Shown here: in pieces, positions 23,243 through 33,948 of the stretch
Numbering within the stretch: position 1 is the stretch's first letter
Layout: each line of letters starts with the position of its first letter
NCBI GenBank assembly: GCA_907163375.1
Contig: CAJQUW010009254.1
Span: 35,264-99,263 of the forward strand
Source: Prostheceraeus crozeri
Taxonomy: Eukaryota; Platyhelminthes; Polycladida; Euryleptidae
Direction of reading: 5' to 3'
DNA length: 64,000 nt
Made by a program: the position numbers and the translations under genes
The notes under the pieces: model-generated
Database searches by the model: none
Told to the model about the DNA's origin: nothing
Seen by the model: only the letters and a program-made list of their open reading frames with translations

Positions 23243-23769
23243 GAGTGCATCGAATGGTTGGTGAGAGGTATTCACCCTGCTGCATATCTGAGCATGACCG
23301 CTATGGTGGTGGTGGTAGCGTGATGATCTGGGCCGGTATCTGGTACGGAGGTCGAACTGTCGCAGTCATTGTGAATGGGAACTTGAACGGAGAGCGATAT
23401 TTATCGAATATCATATCTCCAATCGTCATCCCAACGGTAAATGAACTCAACCTCATATTCCAGGATGACAACGCTCGACCACACAGAGCTGACTGTGTAA
23501 CAACAGCGATAGTGAGATCTGGAATTCGCATCCTCCATTGGCCTTCACGCTCCCCCGACCTGTCTCCGATCGAACATGCTTGGGATGAACTTGGTCGGAA
23601 AGTGAGAGATGCATATGATCAGCCGCCATCAACACTGACACCTCTTTCAGAGAGACTCATCGATCAATGGTCATTGCTGGATCAGGAACGGCTTGATCAT
23701 CTTTGCGACTCGATGCCGATGAGACTTCAAAGCAGCATTTCAGTGCGGGGAGGACATACTCGGTACTAA
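23243..23769 (+). pseudogene. Tc1-like transposase, 3' part
   Basis: Continues the frame interrupted at 14327. It reads RVHRMVGERY, then GGGGSVMIWAGIWYGGRT, FQDDNARPHRA with the second catalytic aspartate (QDDNARPH, the classic Tc1 motif), and WPSRSPDLSPIEHAWDEL, which holds the third acidic residue in PIEH-x-W-D. It ends at a natural stop. This half is open and well kept; the whole protein is disabled by the earlier deletion in the 5' half and by the insertion. Confidence 0.92.
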
Positions 23770-23890
23770 TGTCTCCCATTTATTCAAATATGATGTTTTA
23801 TATAAAATGCTATCTTATAATTCATGAGTGTGAGTGGAATAAAGTTAATATATTTGAGTGGAGCATTTTTTATGTCAGGCAGTATATATT

Positions 23891-24180
23891 CCATAATACG
23901 TTGTTTTGTATCTAAAACATAAAATATTCTTTCATTTAAGTCATGTAATTTATAATACGTGAACGCTATTTTGCTTTTTAAAAATTGAAAATTCTTTCAT
24001 TAAAAAGGCATTTATTTCGTTATACGTTACTTGCCTTTTAAAGCATAAAGATTCTTTCACTGGAAAATCACGCATTTCATGCTACGTTGTTTTGCCTTCT
24101 AAAGTTTCAGAAATCTAATTACGTTTTCCGAAATACGTTTGTTCGTTATTTAAAAACATAAACAATTTGCGTGAAATGTA
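23891..24180 (+). repeat. Degenerate tandem array, about 60-bp unit, five copies
   Basis: A TACGTTGTTTTGCCTTT-like start recurs with TACG at 23897, 23956, 24023, 24083 and 24134. Each is followed by AAA(G)CATAAA, then ATTCTTTCA and a TTTC stretch. Spacing is 51-67 bp. The array starts immediately after the Tc1-like right end. Related motif copies lie at 24306-24340 and 8.4-8.75 kb. Confidence 0.7.
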
Positions 24181-24411
24181 TTTTGCGTTTGACGGAAGTT
24201 TAAGTGTTATTACATTCATGAAGATAATCGTTACTCATGATATTAGTAAAACAGTTGACCAAATCTATCCTGTGGAATATGATACCTCACATCCTGACCA
24301 TTCAATTGAACCCATGAAAGGCAAAACAGCGTAGTTCGGAATACGTTGTTCTGTATTTTAACGGTCGCAATCACGAATGTGTGCTCCATGGGTGGAATTT
24401 AATGAACAGAA

Positions 24412-24830
24412 AGATGTCCTCATACTTGAAGATATAACTTTAAGCACACAGATTCCCTGGCAGCCGTAGACGCTGCGTTTTGCCCTGCAAGGGTTCGTCA
24501 TCACATGCTTGGAATGGCCCAAACTAGTTTCAAATATCTAGAAGGGCTGAACAAGCCGAAGGTCTGCACAATAGGCTGCTCTGTGTTTATCTTGGCATTG
24601 GTGCGGTTGATAATCATTAAGATTGCAGAGTGCTAGTTCGCCTGGACAATGAATAGAAATCAGAATTCATGTCCTCAGACTTGGACAATTTAAGCACAAT
24701 AATTCCTTTTTATCCGCACGCCAATGCCAGGATAATCAAACGGAGAGCCAGCAGAAACGCTTGTTCAGCCATTCTAAGCTAGTCATGGCCATTCCGAGCC
24801 GTACTGACGCAATCTTAATAGAATTAAATG
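24412..24830. repeat. Diverged inverted repeat, arms about 100 bp
   Basis: The left arm (about 24507-24610: CTTGGAATGGCC, GGGCTGAACAAGC, CTTGGCATTGGTGCGG) pairs with the right arm (about 24713-24810: CCGCACGCCAATGCCAGG, GCTTGTTCAGCC, GGCCATTCCGAGC). A direct repeat of ATGTCCTCA-n-ACTTG with TTTAAGCACA also occurs at 24415 and 24671. The family is unknown; no transposase or tail is recognised. Confidence 0.6.
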
Positions 24831-24840
24831 GACATAAGTA

Positions 24841-26244
24841 CGCACATTTACTGCTCTAAATATTCCATCATGTAGTGTTGTTTTCGTTGTAGAAAATTTG
24901 AAATTTTCCTTTTTCGAATACGGAAACGAAAATGAAAACTATCGAAAACAATGAAAGCGAAGACTTCTTAGTTGACATCGTCGAGCAGGAGGTGATGTTT
25001 CATGATTTGACGAAGTAAAAAGTAAGCTTCCCCTGGTGTTTTAGACCAGTATATTCAATTAAAATTCAAATAATAAGATCTCAACGCTTTATCCACCAGG
25101 GACTTAAGTAATGGGTGGACGAAACGTGGGGATTTAATTTTTTGAATTTTAATTGCATAGCAAATACTACTATACTAATATCATATTGGATATATTGGCA
25201 ATCCTACTCGTAGTATGTACATAGATGGCCTAGCCTTATTCACCTTGTTGACGAAATATTCCGAGTTGTATTAAAAAACATTGACGTTCATGTGATGATG
25301 ACGCATTGGTGACCACTGCGGCATTCGCTGGCTACCATCTCTTTCGAGACATTCGTCTTTGCTGCTTCGCATGAAGCAGGTGTGAGCGTTATGACTTGGA
25401 GACCGAAGACTGCGCATTGGTGCCACTTTACCTTTGAGAATAATATATCTTTGCATTATGCGCTATATATTGATATCTTTGAGAATGATGTCACAAAATG
25501 TAAATAGTGTTTATTCATTTTGTTTTTCAACAGCACTTAAGTCCATTTTCAATTTGTCAGCAAATAAGGAAGCACAAAGTATTTACGGAAGCGGCGAGTC
25601 GTGATAAAAATAAAACAAAAACGATGACAAAAACTAAACAACAAACAAGTATACTTACAAGTATTTCAAACAAGTATACTTAGGCTACTTACTGCCCGAT
25701 TCCTCAGGGTGTTGGTATTTGGACGAAATGTCATGCCGATTCCCATGTGGACGAATTGCGCATCTCCAAGCAGTACGATTCCAAGTTCTACAGATTGTAG
25801 GCCTACAATCTGTAGAAGTGAATTGCAAGTTACTGTGGTCGAATCGTGTTAATTTTGTCATTTCTTTTCAATAATGTGCTCTGTGTTCAGTCTCATGACG
25901 CAGTCTCATCTCACAAGGACGATCTCTTCTGTCTCATGACGAACTAGTCGATGCCATTAACCGTTGATTATCATTCAACTTCTCTGTCATTGATTATAAT
26001 GATAATCGTCTATATTTCAATTCACCTCAGTACTGGGAATTAGGCTAATATGTAGTTAGGAAGTAGCAACAGAAGTCAATAAATCAATAACAAATAAAAA
26101 ATATGATAACTTCAACTTTAAACTTGACATATACTTCGATTGAAAGTGCGCATCATATAGTAACCACGAATGTAGCATACGGAATGACTTCGAATATGTA
26201 TTAATAAGTGGAGTAATGTGAAGAGGATGTTCATGGTCATTAGG
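24841..26244. other. No recognised gene; contains a palindrome
   Basis: A 29-codon frame at 24932-25018 (with FLVDIVEQEVMFHDLTK) faintly resembles the start of a MADF domain but is too short to call. The remainder has no coding signal. Confidence 0.35.
25786..25817. repeat. 32-bp perfect palindrome centred on GTAGGCCTAC
   Basis: TTCTACAGATTGTAGG pairs without a gap with its reverse complement; the centre lies between 25801 and 25802. No flanking element recognised. Confidence 0.9.
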
Positions 26245-26349
26245 GGTCGTGCACATATTACGTGATACCAAATTTACGAAATTTTAGCCCCCCCCCTCCC
26301 GCTTGTGATAGGGCGTGACATATCCTGTGAACCCCCTCCCACATCACGT

Positions 26350-29300
26350 CAGTGGCGGCTCTATGAATTTCTGTTAGGTCATGCTCATCAATTTTTTCGC
26401 ATCATGAGGAAAAAAGTATGTGTGACAGCTATCATACGAGGATTTTTAACCATGCAACTGATGTAGCATAATGTAGCTTAATATCATGCAACTTAAGAAA
26501 CAGTTACGAATTCGATGAACAAAATTTTAATCTCATTCCATTTGCATTTGCCCTTTCCTAATTATAATTCAAACATGCAAGCCGCCTACTTTTCACATCA
26601 GCTAATCCAGTGAATATGGTGTAGGGCTAGGCATAATTCTAATGATCTACATACTGTATCAGCCAAAATACGCTTAAAATAAAATTCCAGGCGTAGGCTA
26701 CATGATTTGTATGTTTGAGTACATCCGATGATAATCTGATGCATGCATAGCCTATTATACTATTTGCTCCTAGACATATCTACATATGCAAGCATGTAGA
26801 AGACCACGGCTAAATTTAATCACCAGATAATGTATATTAAATAATATTCAAGTTCTAGTTATTTGAAGCATGCATTTAAGATAGTAAAAACACCGTCAAT
26901 CGCACAAAATCACAAGCTGTATTAACATTGGAAGATATTGAATTACTTATAAAGGAAGTCAATTCGATGGGGTTTCAATCGTGCAAATTTTTCAATTGTA
27001 AAATCAAAAAGTTCACTCTTATGCAAACTTTCCAGAAATTCTCTCTCGATAGAAATTCTTGCCAGAGAGGTCAATCGTTCCTGACCAATTGTATTACGCT
27101 GATAGGTCTTTATTCTCTTCAATACCGAAAAAGACCTTTCTGTACTGGCTGACGAAATAGGGATGGTCAAACACAGTTTCAAAAGTTTTACAACTTCGGG
27201 CAAGCTCTTTTGTAAATCCTCAGAGAAAATGAATTTTAATAAGTCTTTCAATGGTTTCTTGAAGTCATCATCGTGATAAATAAATTTTAATTCATTTTGG
27301 AGACGACTTATATCAAAAAAATCTTCATATGCAGATTTTAGAGATCGGAGTAGATGGTGAGGGAAATCCCATTGATAAGAAGAAAAGAAATTCATGTCTA
27401 GGAGGCTCAGAAATTCAAAATCTTTGTGATCACGAAAGCGTGCTTCCATACCTTCAGAAATTGTGTCAATAATTTTGAACATAAGGGGACACAATTCTGA
27501 TGCAATTCGTTTTTCCGTCTTATGATGGGGGAGCATCTCAAAAACCTTTGCTTTCAAATCATGATACTTATCATCAGAGCGGATCGTTTCGAGAAAATCT
27601 GAGAACTTTTTGATTCTCTCATGAACAAAATTAACATCTGCCAATTTGCTCTGCATCAAATTGAACAAAATAGTAGTGTGTTCAAAAACCCGGTTGAAAA
27701 ACAAAGTCAAGAACAAAAAGCAAGTATCATTCAAGTACCCCAATAGGCCAGTCGCCTCCTTCACCGTAACATCATCCCAGTCGCAAGCATCTTCCAAAAT
27801 CTTTAATAATGCTTGTCTGATTGACTCATAATTTTCAGCGAGAACATGAATGATGCGTCCGTGGTATGACCAGCGTGTAGGAACTGTGGCTGGAAAGCAC
27901 AATCCAGTTTGTTTTGTCATGAAAGCTTTACGTTTGCTACTCGATCCAGTAAAAGAACTAAATGCACCAATGTTAGCAAAGTATATGCGAACATCACGAA
28001 TTTTTGATGAGCAGTTTCGAATCACTAGGTTTAATTTGTGAGCATAGCAGTGTACGAACTTAGCATGAGGAAATGCCTCAGAACGTATCAAAGACTGAAC
28101 ACCATGAAACTTGCCACTCATTACTGCCGCACCATCGTATGTCTGAGAGACAATTTTATCAGTCAAATCACCGAAAGGTTTTAGAACTTCTATCATTGCA
28201 TTTTTCAAGCCTTCGGCATTTCTCTTTTCACTGACGTCGTAGAATCCTAGGAATCTTTCTTGAACATCACCTACTTGATTAACGAAGCGTATGATAATTG
28301 AAAACTGTTCGCAAGTAGAAATGTCTGAAGTCTCATCAGCTTGAATACTAAGATATTTTACCTTCGAGACTTCACTTATTATCTGATCCACAAGAACGCT
28401 ATCAACTACATCAATCAAATCATTTTGCACAGTTTTCGATGTGCCTTTAAAACTCGACCTTGAATTATCTGTGCCATGTAGCTGCTGGTCAAACGCATAA
28501 TCGAAGTTGGAAAATACCTCCAACAGCTCTCGATAGTTCCCACGATTGTTGCTACCTGTCGATTCGTCGTGTCCTCTGAAGGACATGGTTTGTGTACCAA
28601 GATACAAAGTTGCATGAAGTAAGTAAGTAAGGTACTTCCTATTCTGCTTCACGCGCTCGTTGTGTTGATCTATTTCTAGACTTTTCAACTTAGATTTGGT
28701 ATAATCAATCGTCGCTCTTTTTCCAAATTGCTTCCACAATTTATAAGAATCAAGATGGCCTTTACTTTGTGAATGCGAATCACTATCAACCAAAACCTGT
28801 CTAAAATTGGCGTAGCCAACACCAGTCCATGATGACTTTGGATTCAAATTAAACAGCAAACAGCAAACAGCAATACAAGCGCTTGCTTTCCTCGCAGCCA
28901 CACAGCCAATCTTTTGCTGCGTACCAAGACGTTTGGAAATTTCTTCCTTTGTATTTTACACCACTTAAGTCAGGTTTTGGTCCACCTTCTTCGATGATGT
29001 CCTTCTTCTCTTCGAAGTTCCTGCGTGAAAATGGTCTATTGATTAAGTCTTGAAGTCCTCTGCTTTGATCGGCTGAGGCCATTACACAGGACGTAAAATA
29101 TAAATGCACACTTCACAAGTTCACAGCTGATGTCGTAAACAACTGAGACTCGAGACATCTCAAGATCTCACTACACCGATAAAATCAGCAGATTGCCGTC
29201 CAATCAGCTACCGTTAGTTGGTTGAAAGGAGCTATACGTATCATTTGTGCTTCCCGTCCACGGCATGAGATGGAGTATGAAAATCGTCATCCGCAGATTT

Positions 29301-29617
29301 TGCTATTGTTCTCCCGTCAGATGATCCGGCCAATAACAAATGAGGTATGCTCGAATTGACTTGCGTTCCCCTGAATTTTTTAGAACAAGTTAGCTACTTG
29401 ATAAATCTTAATTGTGGTATGACCTTAATGTCACAGCAACATGATCTGACATAGTAATCAAATGTTGTCAAAGCTTGAAAATGATGTTGGAAGTTTTTTT
29501 GTTGATTCAAAACTTTCCCTTTCTTGTGGTTGACATCGTTGATTTGTGTGGAGGAAAATTAGACAAAATACTTCGTCATGCTGAGCATGAAGGGCATGAT
29601 CGCTAAAGCCGCCACTG
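26350..29617 (-). mobile_element. hAT element A, 3.27 kb, 8-bp TSD
   Basis: Ends CAGTGGCGGCT at 26350 and its inverted copy ending CCGCCACTG at 29617. The 8-bp duplication CATCACGT is exact (26342-26349 and 29618-29625). It encodes one long hAT transposase on the minus strand. Exact duplication and an almost open gene suggest a recent insertion. Confidence 0.95.
26943..29082 (-). CDS. hAT transposase with TTF-type zinc finger (ZMYM1-like), one frameshift
   Basis: The probable start is MASADQSRGLQDLI at 29082. The N-terminal part (to about 28850) holds a TTF-type finger (FQTSWYAAKDWLCGCEES, then LYC). The rest is one 652-codon frame from 28901. It has a DUF4371-like region with YLSIQADETSDIS (first aspartate) and VSQTYDGAAVMSGKFHG (second aspartate), then FVHCYAHKLNLVIR. 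It ends with the hAT dimerisation end LTIPISSASTERSFSVLKRI carrying the glutamate. The two parts are separated by three copies of the 7-mer AAACAGC (28851-28871). With two copies the frame is continuous (YCCLLFNLNPKSSW), so a single 7-bp slippage disrupts the finger. Length otherwise fits the family. Confidence 0.9.
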
Positions 29618-30156
29618 CATCACGTGATATTCTGGTCTACCTCCCCAAAAAAATTAATTCCATGATCTATTCTATACATTTATTTGAATTTTGTTGAATA
29701 CCTTACTTTCTACTTGTTTTTGGATCTGCGATCAAATATGCAGCTAGAGATCGGTTGAGGATAGAACAGCTTGTAAGCTACATGTGAATTAAGAAGTAAA
29801 AACGTCAATTCCTATATAGGTGTCTTACTTCGAAGCTGCCAATTATACAAAATTTGCTGTTTTAAGGCCGGTTTACATCCGTCTGTATTTACAATACAAG
29901 GGATCGATTTGTTAACACAGAGTTGGCGTGTCTGTTTTACAGACTTACAGAAGGGAAATGATTCATCCATTACATTTCACAGAAGTAAATAAGTTGTTCA
30001 TAAAGGTCTGTGTTTGTGTCTGTATTTTTCAGTAGTTTGAAGGTTGTTTGACTGTGATACTTGAATTATGGATTCAAGAAAACGTGTTTTTCTAGTTCTT
30101 ATCCACTTTCTTTCTTGTCCACTTCTCGTCTTCAATGACAGTTTCTGGCGGCTATG

Positions 30157-32862
30157 CAGGGGCTGGGAAAAATTAATTGCAATTTAATTGGTTTATATTT
30201 CATGCAACAATCAATTAATTGACATTGGGTGGAATAACCAATCAATTATTGCAATTAATTGCCAATTATTTCGACTTTTTTGTAACATATCTTTTCGTGT
30301 GTAAATATCCTCAAATTCATCTTATACGTTAGTCAAATATGTTAGTCGGTAGGTTAGTAAAATAATTTCTCACATTATACAACACGCATTATAACAAATA
30401 GGCTACATGTATATAAAAATTCCTGAATCTTCTTTTGACCGTCTTTTAACTTTTCATGCTACTTAGGGTATTTTTCCGTATCTGTAAAATCAACTGATCA
30501 TAATTTTATTCTTTAGACGTTTATATAGATACATACATCAATATTAGGCTCATTCCTTAATCTATAGACTGTATTGTATAGAATTACTAAGTTAGTATTA
30601 TTATTTATTTGAAGGTTAGGTATTTTTCTTTATATTTATCAGATTACGGTACATCCGATTTCCGAAGGCATTATTCCGGTAACTTATATTTGATATTTAT
30701 ATATCGCACATGACAGTACAGTGCTAGTTTTGAGTATGAATAGGCCTATGTCAAAACAAAAATTATAGCAATGAACATATCTATCAAACATCAACCGTAT
30801 GAACACAATAACAATCGTCATTTATGATAAATCGTCGACCCCATCATCATTGCTAATCGCGTCGGATAATATTTTCAAACCGTCTTCGTTTGCATCCCAA
30901 AAGCGGTGATTTACTCGTAAAAATTACTCGTATTTCTAGATTCAACGGAAGCAAGTTTTGTCGAAGATCACTGAATGCAAAACCGGCATGGCTAAAAAAG
31001 CGTTCTACAATGTTTGAGGTTGTTAAAAGGAACTTACCATATTCGTAAAGAGATTCTGATGTGGGCACTGTTTTTTTAATCTTTAGTCGTTTGAGGAGAA
31101 TAGAGGTGAAATCAGAATTTTGAACAGGATTAATCTGATTAGAAGATTCCTTGTCAGCAGCATGTTCAACTTTAAGCCCTCTTCTCGTCGGCAGTCAAGT
31201 CTGATTCCCTTTGGTCGAGAATCTTTACTAATGCATTTTCAAATGCTTGGGAATGAATAATTGCGGCATCACTTGCGATGTATTTTCGCATAGAAGGATT
31301 AATTCGTCAAAAAGAGTTCTCACATCACACGCGTCGATATTTTCGCGTTGTAGAGCCTTAGTTACCGAATCAAACTTAACGAGTTCTTCGAGCAGTTCCG
31401 AAAGGCGAGAATTTTCTCTTGGTGTAAGAAGAAAATCCATCACCGAACGATTGTTCTCAAAATTTGAAAGAAAGGGCTTTAATTCGAAATAACGTGAGAC
31501 CATTGCTTTCGTGCTAGACCAGCGTGTGGAATTTCGTAGAACAGGTCGCAAAGACGTAAATTTGCGTAGTTGACCTGCTAATTTCAGGTTCCTTAATTGA
31601 GTCATCAATGATTGTACTTTAATTAATATTTGCTGGTAATTCTCAACTTTTAGGTGTGAATTCACTGCCAAGTTAAAGCGATGAGAATTGCAACCCAGCA
31701 ATGGTAATTCACACAAGTCAGCTAATGCCTTGTTTGTTTCACACTTATCCCCAACCAAGGCAATAACATTGGACATAGATTGATGAAGAATCTCCTCAAC
31801 TACCCACTTAATGAAATCATAATGAATTTTTGAAGTGAGAAGAGTTGTTGATATTGTAAGATGCAAAAACGGCGATGAAATGAGTTCCACCTTTCGACCA
31901 GCCGTCAAGAACAAGGCAAAACGTGTTTGGGACTTCATTTGCTATCTTTTGTTCAACGGCGGTACATAAGATTCCCATGTACTTTTTCAACGTTTTCACC
32001 GAAATTGGATTGAGGTTTGAATATTTCCTCGTTGGCGGATCCTCTACGAATGAAAAGGGTTTCATTCCGCAGCACACCCACTCAATCCACGAGTAGATAT
32101 TTGCGACCTTTACTGGAATTACTTTAAATCCGTGAAAATCTTCAACACGACTTTGACCTGTTTTGTTGTTTATATTCTTCTCATAGTCTGGGTGTTGAGA
32201 TTTAACGTGATTTAGAAGATTAGTCCATCCACTACCCTTCTTTTGCGAGAGAGTTTTACCGCATGTACACTTCCAAATTCCCGTTACCGTAGTTTCTGAG
32301 AAATAAGTCATTACAATGTCTTTCGAGTTGAACACAATGGGCCGTGATAGGAACATCTTAACGTCGTATTCAAAATGGCAATTATGAAAGAGCGATGTAA
32401 AGGGAAGGTCGAAAGCTGCACTTTGTTGCTGTCGTTGCCGATATGAATAAAAGTAAAACACAACTGGCCTGGCCAGGTTACTCGTGAGTCGTGACTCAGC
32501 AGTCATCAGTCTATTCATTCGCTCTCGTGATCAGCAATCACCAGTTGGCTGTTGTTGTTGTCTATAACTCGAAAGGCATCATACACATCGGATTCACGGG
32601 CCGTGTGCATTCTATCTACAAGATGACGCAAAAGCAACAGCAAATCTAATCTCCTTGAAAGGCATACACAAGTGAGGATTTTTCGGCAATAAAATGCGTA
32701 CACGGCCTTATACCGAGCTCATTGTGTTGGCTATTTCATCGGCAAATAATTGAATAATTGCAATTAATTGGTGTTTCACCAATCAATTAATTGAGCATGA
32801 GACACCACAGCAATCAATTAATTGCAATTAATTGCCAATCAATTAATTTTTCCCTGCCCCTG
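30157..32862 (-). mobile_element. hAT element B, 2.7 kb, 8-bp TSD
   Basis: CAGGGGCTGGGAAAAATTAA at 30157 and the inverted CAGGGGCAGGGAAAAATTAA ending 32862. The 8-bp duplication CGGCTATG is exact (30149-30156 and 32863-32870). Subterminal AATTAATTG repeats are dense at both ends. Confidence 0.95.
30853..32518 (-). pseudogene. BED-finger hAT transposase, broken
   Basis: Three overlapping or adjoining frames carry the hAT order. 32518-31817 has a BED-type finger (WKCTCGKTLSQKKGSGWTN, LLNHVKSQHPDYEK) and LVLDGWSKGGTHFIAVFASY with the first aspartate. 31938-31228 has ALVGDKCETNKALADL (second aspartate), LLGCNSHRFNLAVN and RNSTRWSSTKAM. 31068-30853 has TSNIVERFFSHAGFAFSDLR with the dimerisation glutamate. 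A frameshift near 31900 and another break near 31200 separate them. Inactive as read. Confidence 0.85.
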
Positions 32863-33948
32863 CGGCTATGTTCTCCTCGCAGATATTGGAAACGAGATTG
32901 ACACTTTTCAGCACTCTCAGCCCCAATCGACTCAGATATCTCTGCCCATGCTGATCTTCTTTTCACATTGTCTTTATAATCGCTGCTTCTAATGTCATAG
33001 AGGCAACTTCGATTTCGTACTTCATTCAGTAACGATTCGTCAAAGTTCTTTTGTGTTTCTTTTTTCTCGGAGCCGTTCATCATCGTGAATTCGTGATTGA
33101 AATCAGAAAATACACTGTTGACTACTAGCGTTGTAGACTTGACACGCGTACAGTACACTCACACGCACGCTTCATTCTCCGATGTAGCTCATTAGCCAAT
33201 CACATGATTCTGTATTTACAGACGAGTTGAGTTTCTTTCAACTCGTCTGTATTTAGTAGAATCAGCCTTCTGTGTTATTCTCGTGAACCCTTCTGTAAGC
33301 GCAGAGAACTAGTCTGTATTCCAGACTCCACCTTCTGTAAAACAGAGGGACTTCTGTAGATACAGAAGCCAAAATACAGACGGATGTAAACCGGCCTTTA
33401 AGGAAGACAAAAATATTCTTGTAGACTGGTATTGGCAGCGATGCGTCACCTTCAGCAACGAGGTCAACTTCCCCATTCTCATCTATCAGTTTGAAATGCC
33501 ATCAGCCAATCAGAATCTATCTCCAAATAGGCGCGCGTCTATTCGATAATCTTTCGTCTATGGAGTAAAGGAAAAGGACACTTTACTGGAGTCAGTAGCT
33601 GATCAACAGAAGGTCATGCAAGCCCATTGTTTTCAACGGGAGAAAACGTTTGATTCTTGAATATGACGTCACTCAGCTAGGATTGTGACGTTATTTTGCA
33701 TTCAAATCGCCTGTGTTTTTACCAAACATTCGATCGATTTCTGCTTCAAGATACTTCAAGGTATCAGTAACATTTGCTTTCGTCAAAATAACAACTTCTG
33801 ATTGATAATGCATTTTGTTTGAAAGAACAGTATAAACCTTTGGTATATCACGTGATATTGTCTGTGTACCCCATCTCCCATGTGATGCCGCGTGATATAT
33901 CGGTTGTACCCCCTCCCCCCGTACGCATCACGTAATATGTGCACGACC

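Larger units (their letters stand above)
13910..23884 (+). mobile_element. Tc1-like element split by nested PIF/Harbinger insertions
   Basis: The right end (about 23853-23884) reads as a Tc1-type inverted repeat with GAGTGGAGCATTTTTTATG and ends GTCAGGCAGTA. The left end (about 13910-13942) is a diverged inverted match, TACTGCACTGACC, with CATCAAAT further in. Both ends touch TA, the expected target dinucleotide. Removing the 14328-23239 insertion leaves an element of about 1.06 kb with a shortened transposase. The left boundary is less certain than the right. Confidence 0.6.
30100..33158 (-). pseudogene. MADF-domain gene split by hAT B
   Basis: From 33158 the minus strand reads, from about residue 39, FDESLLNEVRNRSCLYDI, then VKRRSAWAEISESIGAES and CQSRFQYLRGEHS, a good MADF domain. 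At 32871 it is cut by a hAT insertion. Past the insertion and its duplicated CGGCTATG, the frame goes on from 30148 with RQKLSLKTRSGQERKW, the SGSG-W region that closes MADF domains. The start may be the later Met in MMNGSEKK (about 33081). Before the hAT arrived this was an open MADF-type gene in an element of under 1 kb. It may have supplied or competed for DNA binding at Harbinger ends (speculative). Confidence 0.75.
29865..33397 (-). mobile_element. Small Harbinger element carrying only a MADF gene
   Basis: TIR AGGCCGGTTTACATCCGTCT at 29865 with its inverted copy ending 33397; TSD TTA at 29862-29864 and 33398-33400. Removing the hAT at 30157-32862 leaves about 0.82 kb. The only coding content is a MADF domain; no DDE transposase is present. 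The right inner region holds several TCTGTA/TACAGA repeats and a hairpin at about 33221-33251. Confidence 0.88.
26245..33948. mobile_element. Element with GGTCGTGCAC ends, filled by two nested insertions
   Basis: The left end GGTCGTGCACATATTACGTG (26245) is repeated inverted at the right end (33948). Both are followed inward by C-rich runs and ATCACGTGAT palindromes. Subtracting the hAT at 26350-29617 and the Harbinger at 29865-33397 leaves about 0.9 kb without a coding region, so it is non-autonomous. The superfamily and target duplication are not resolved. TCATT and AATGA just outside the ends are inverted, not direct. Confidence 0.75.

Noticed and set aside
24932-25018. Short frame resembling a MADF start
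   Set aside because: Only 29 codons, no continuation found downstream; similarity too weak.
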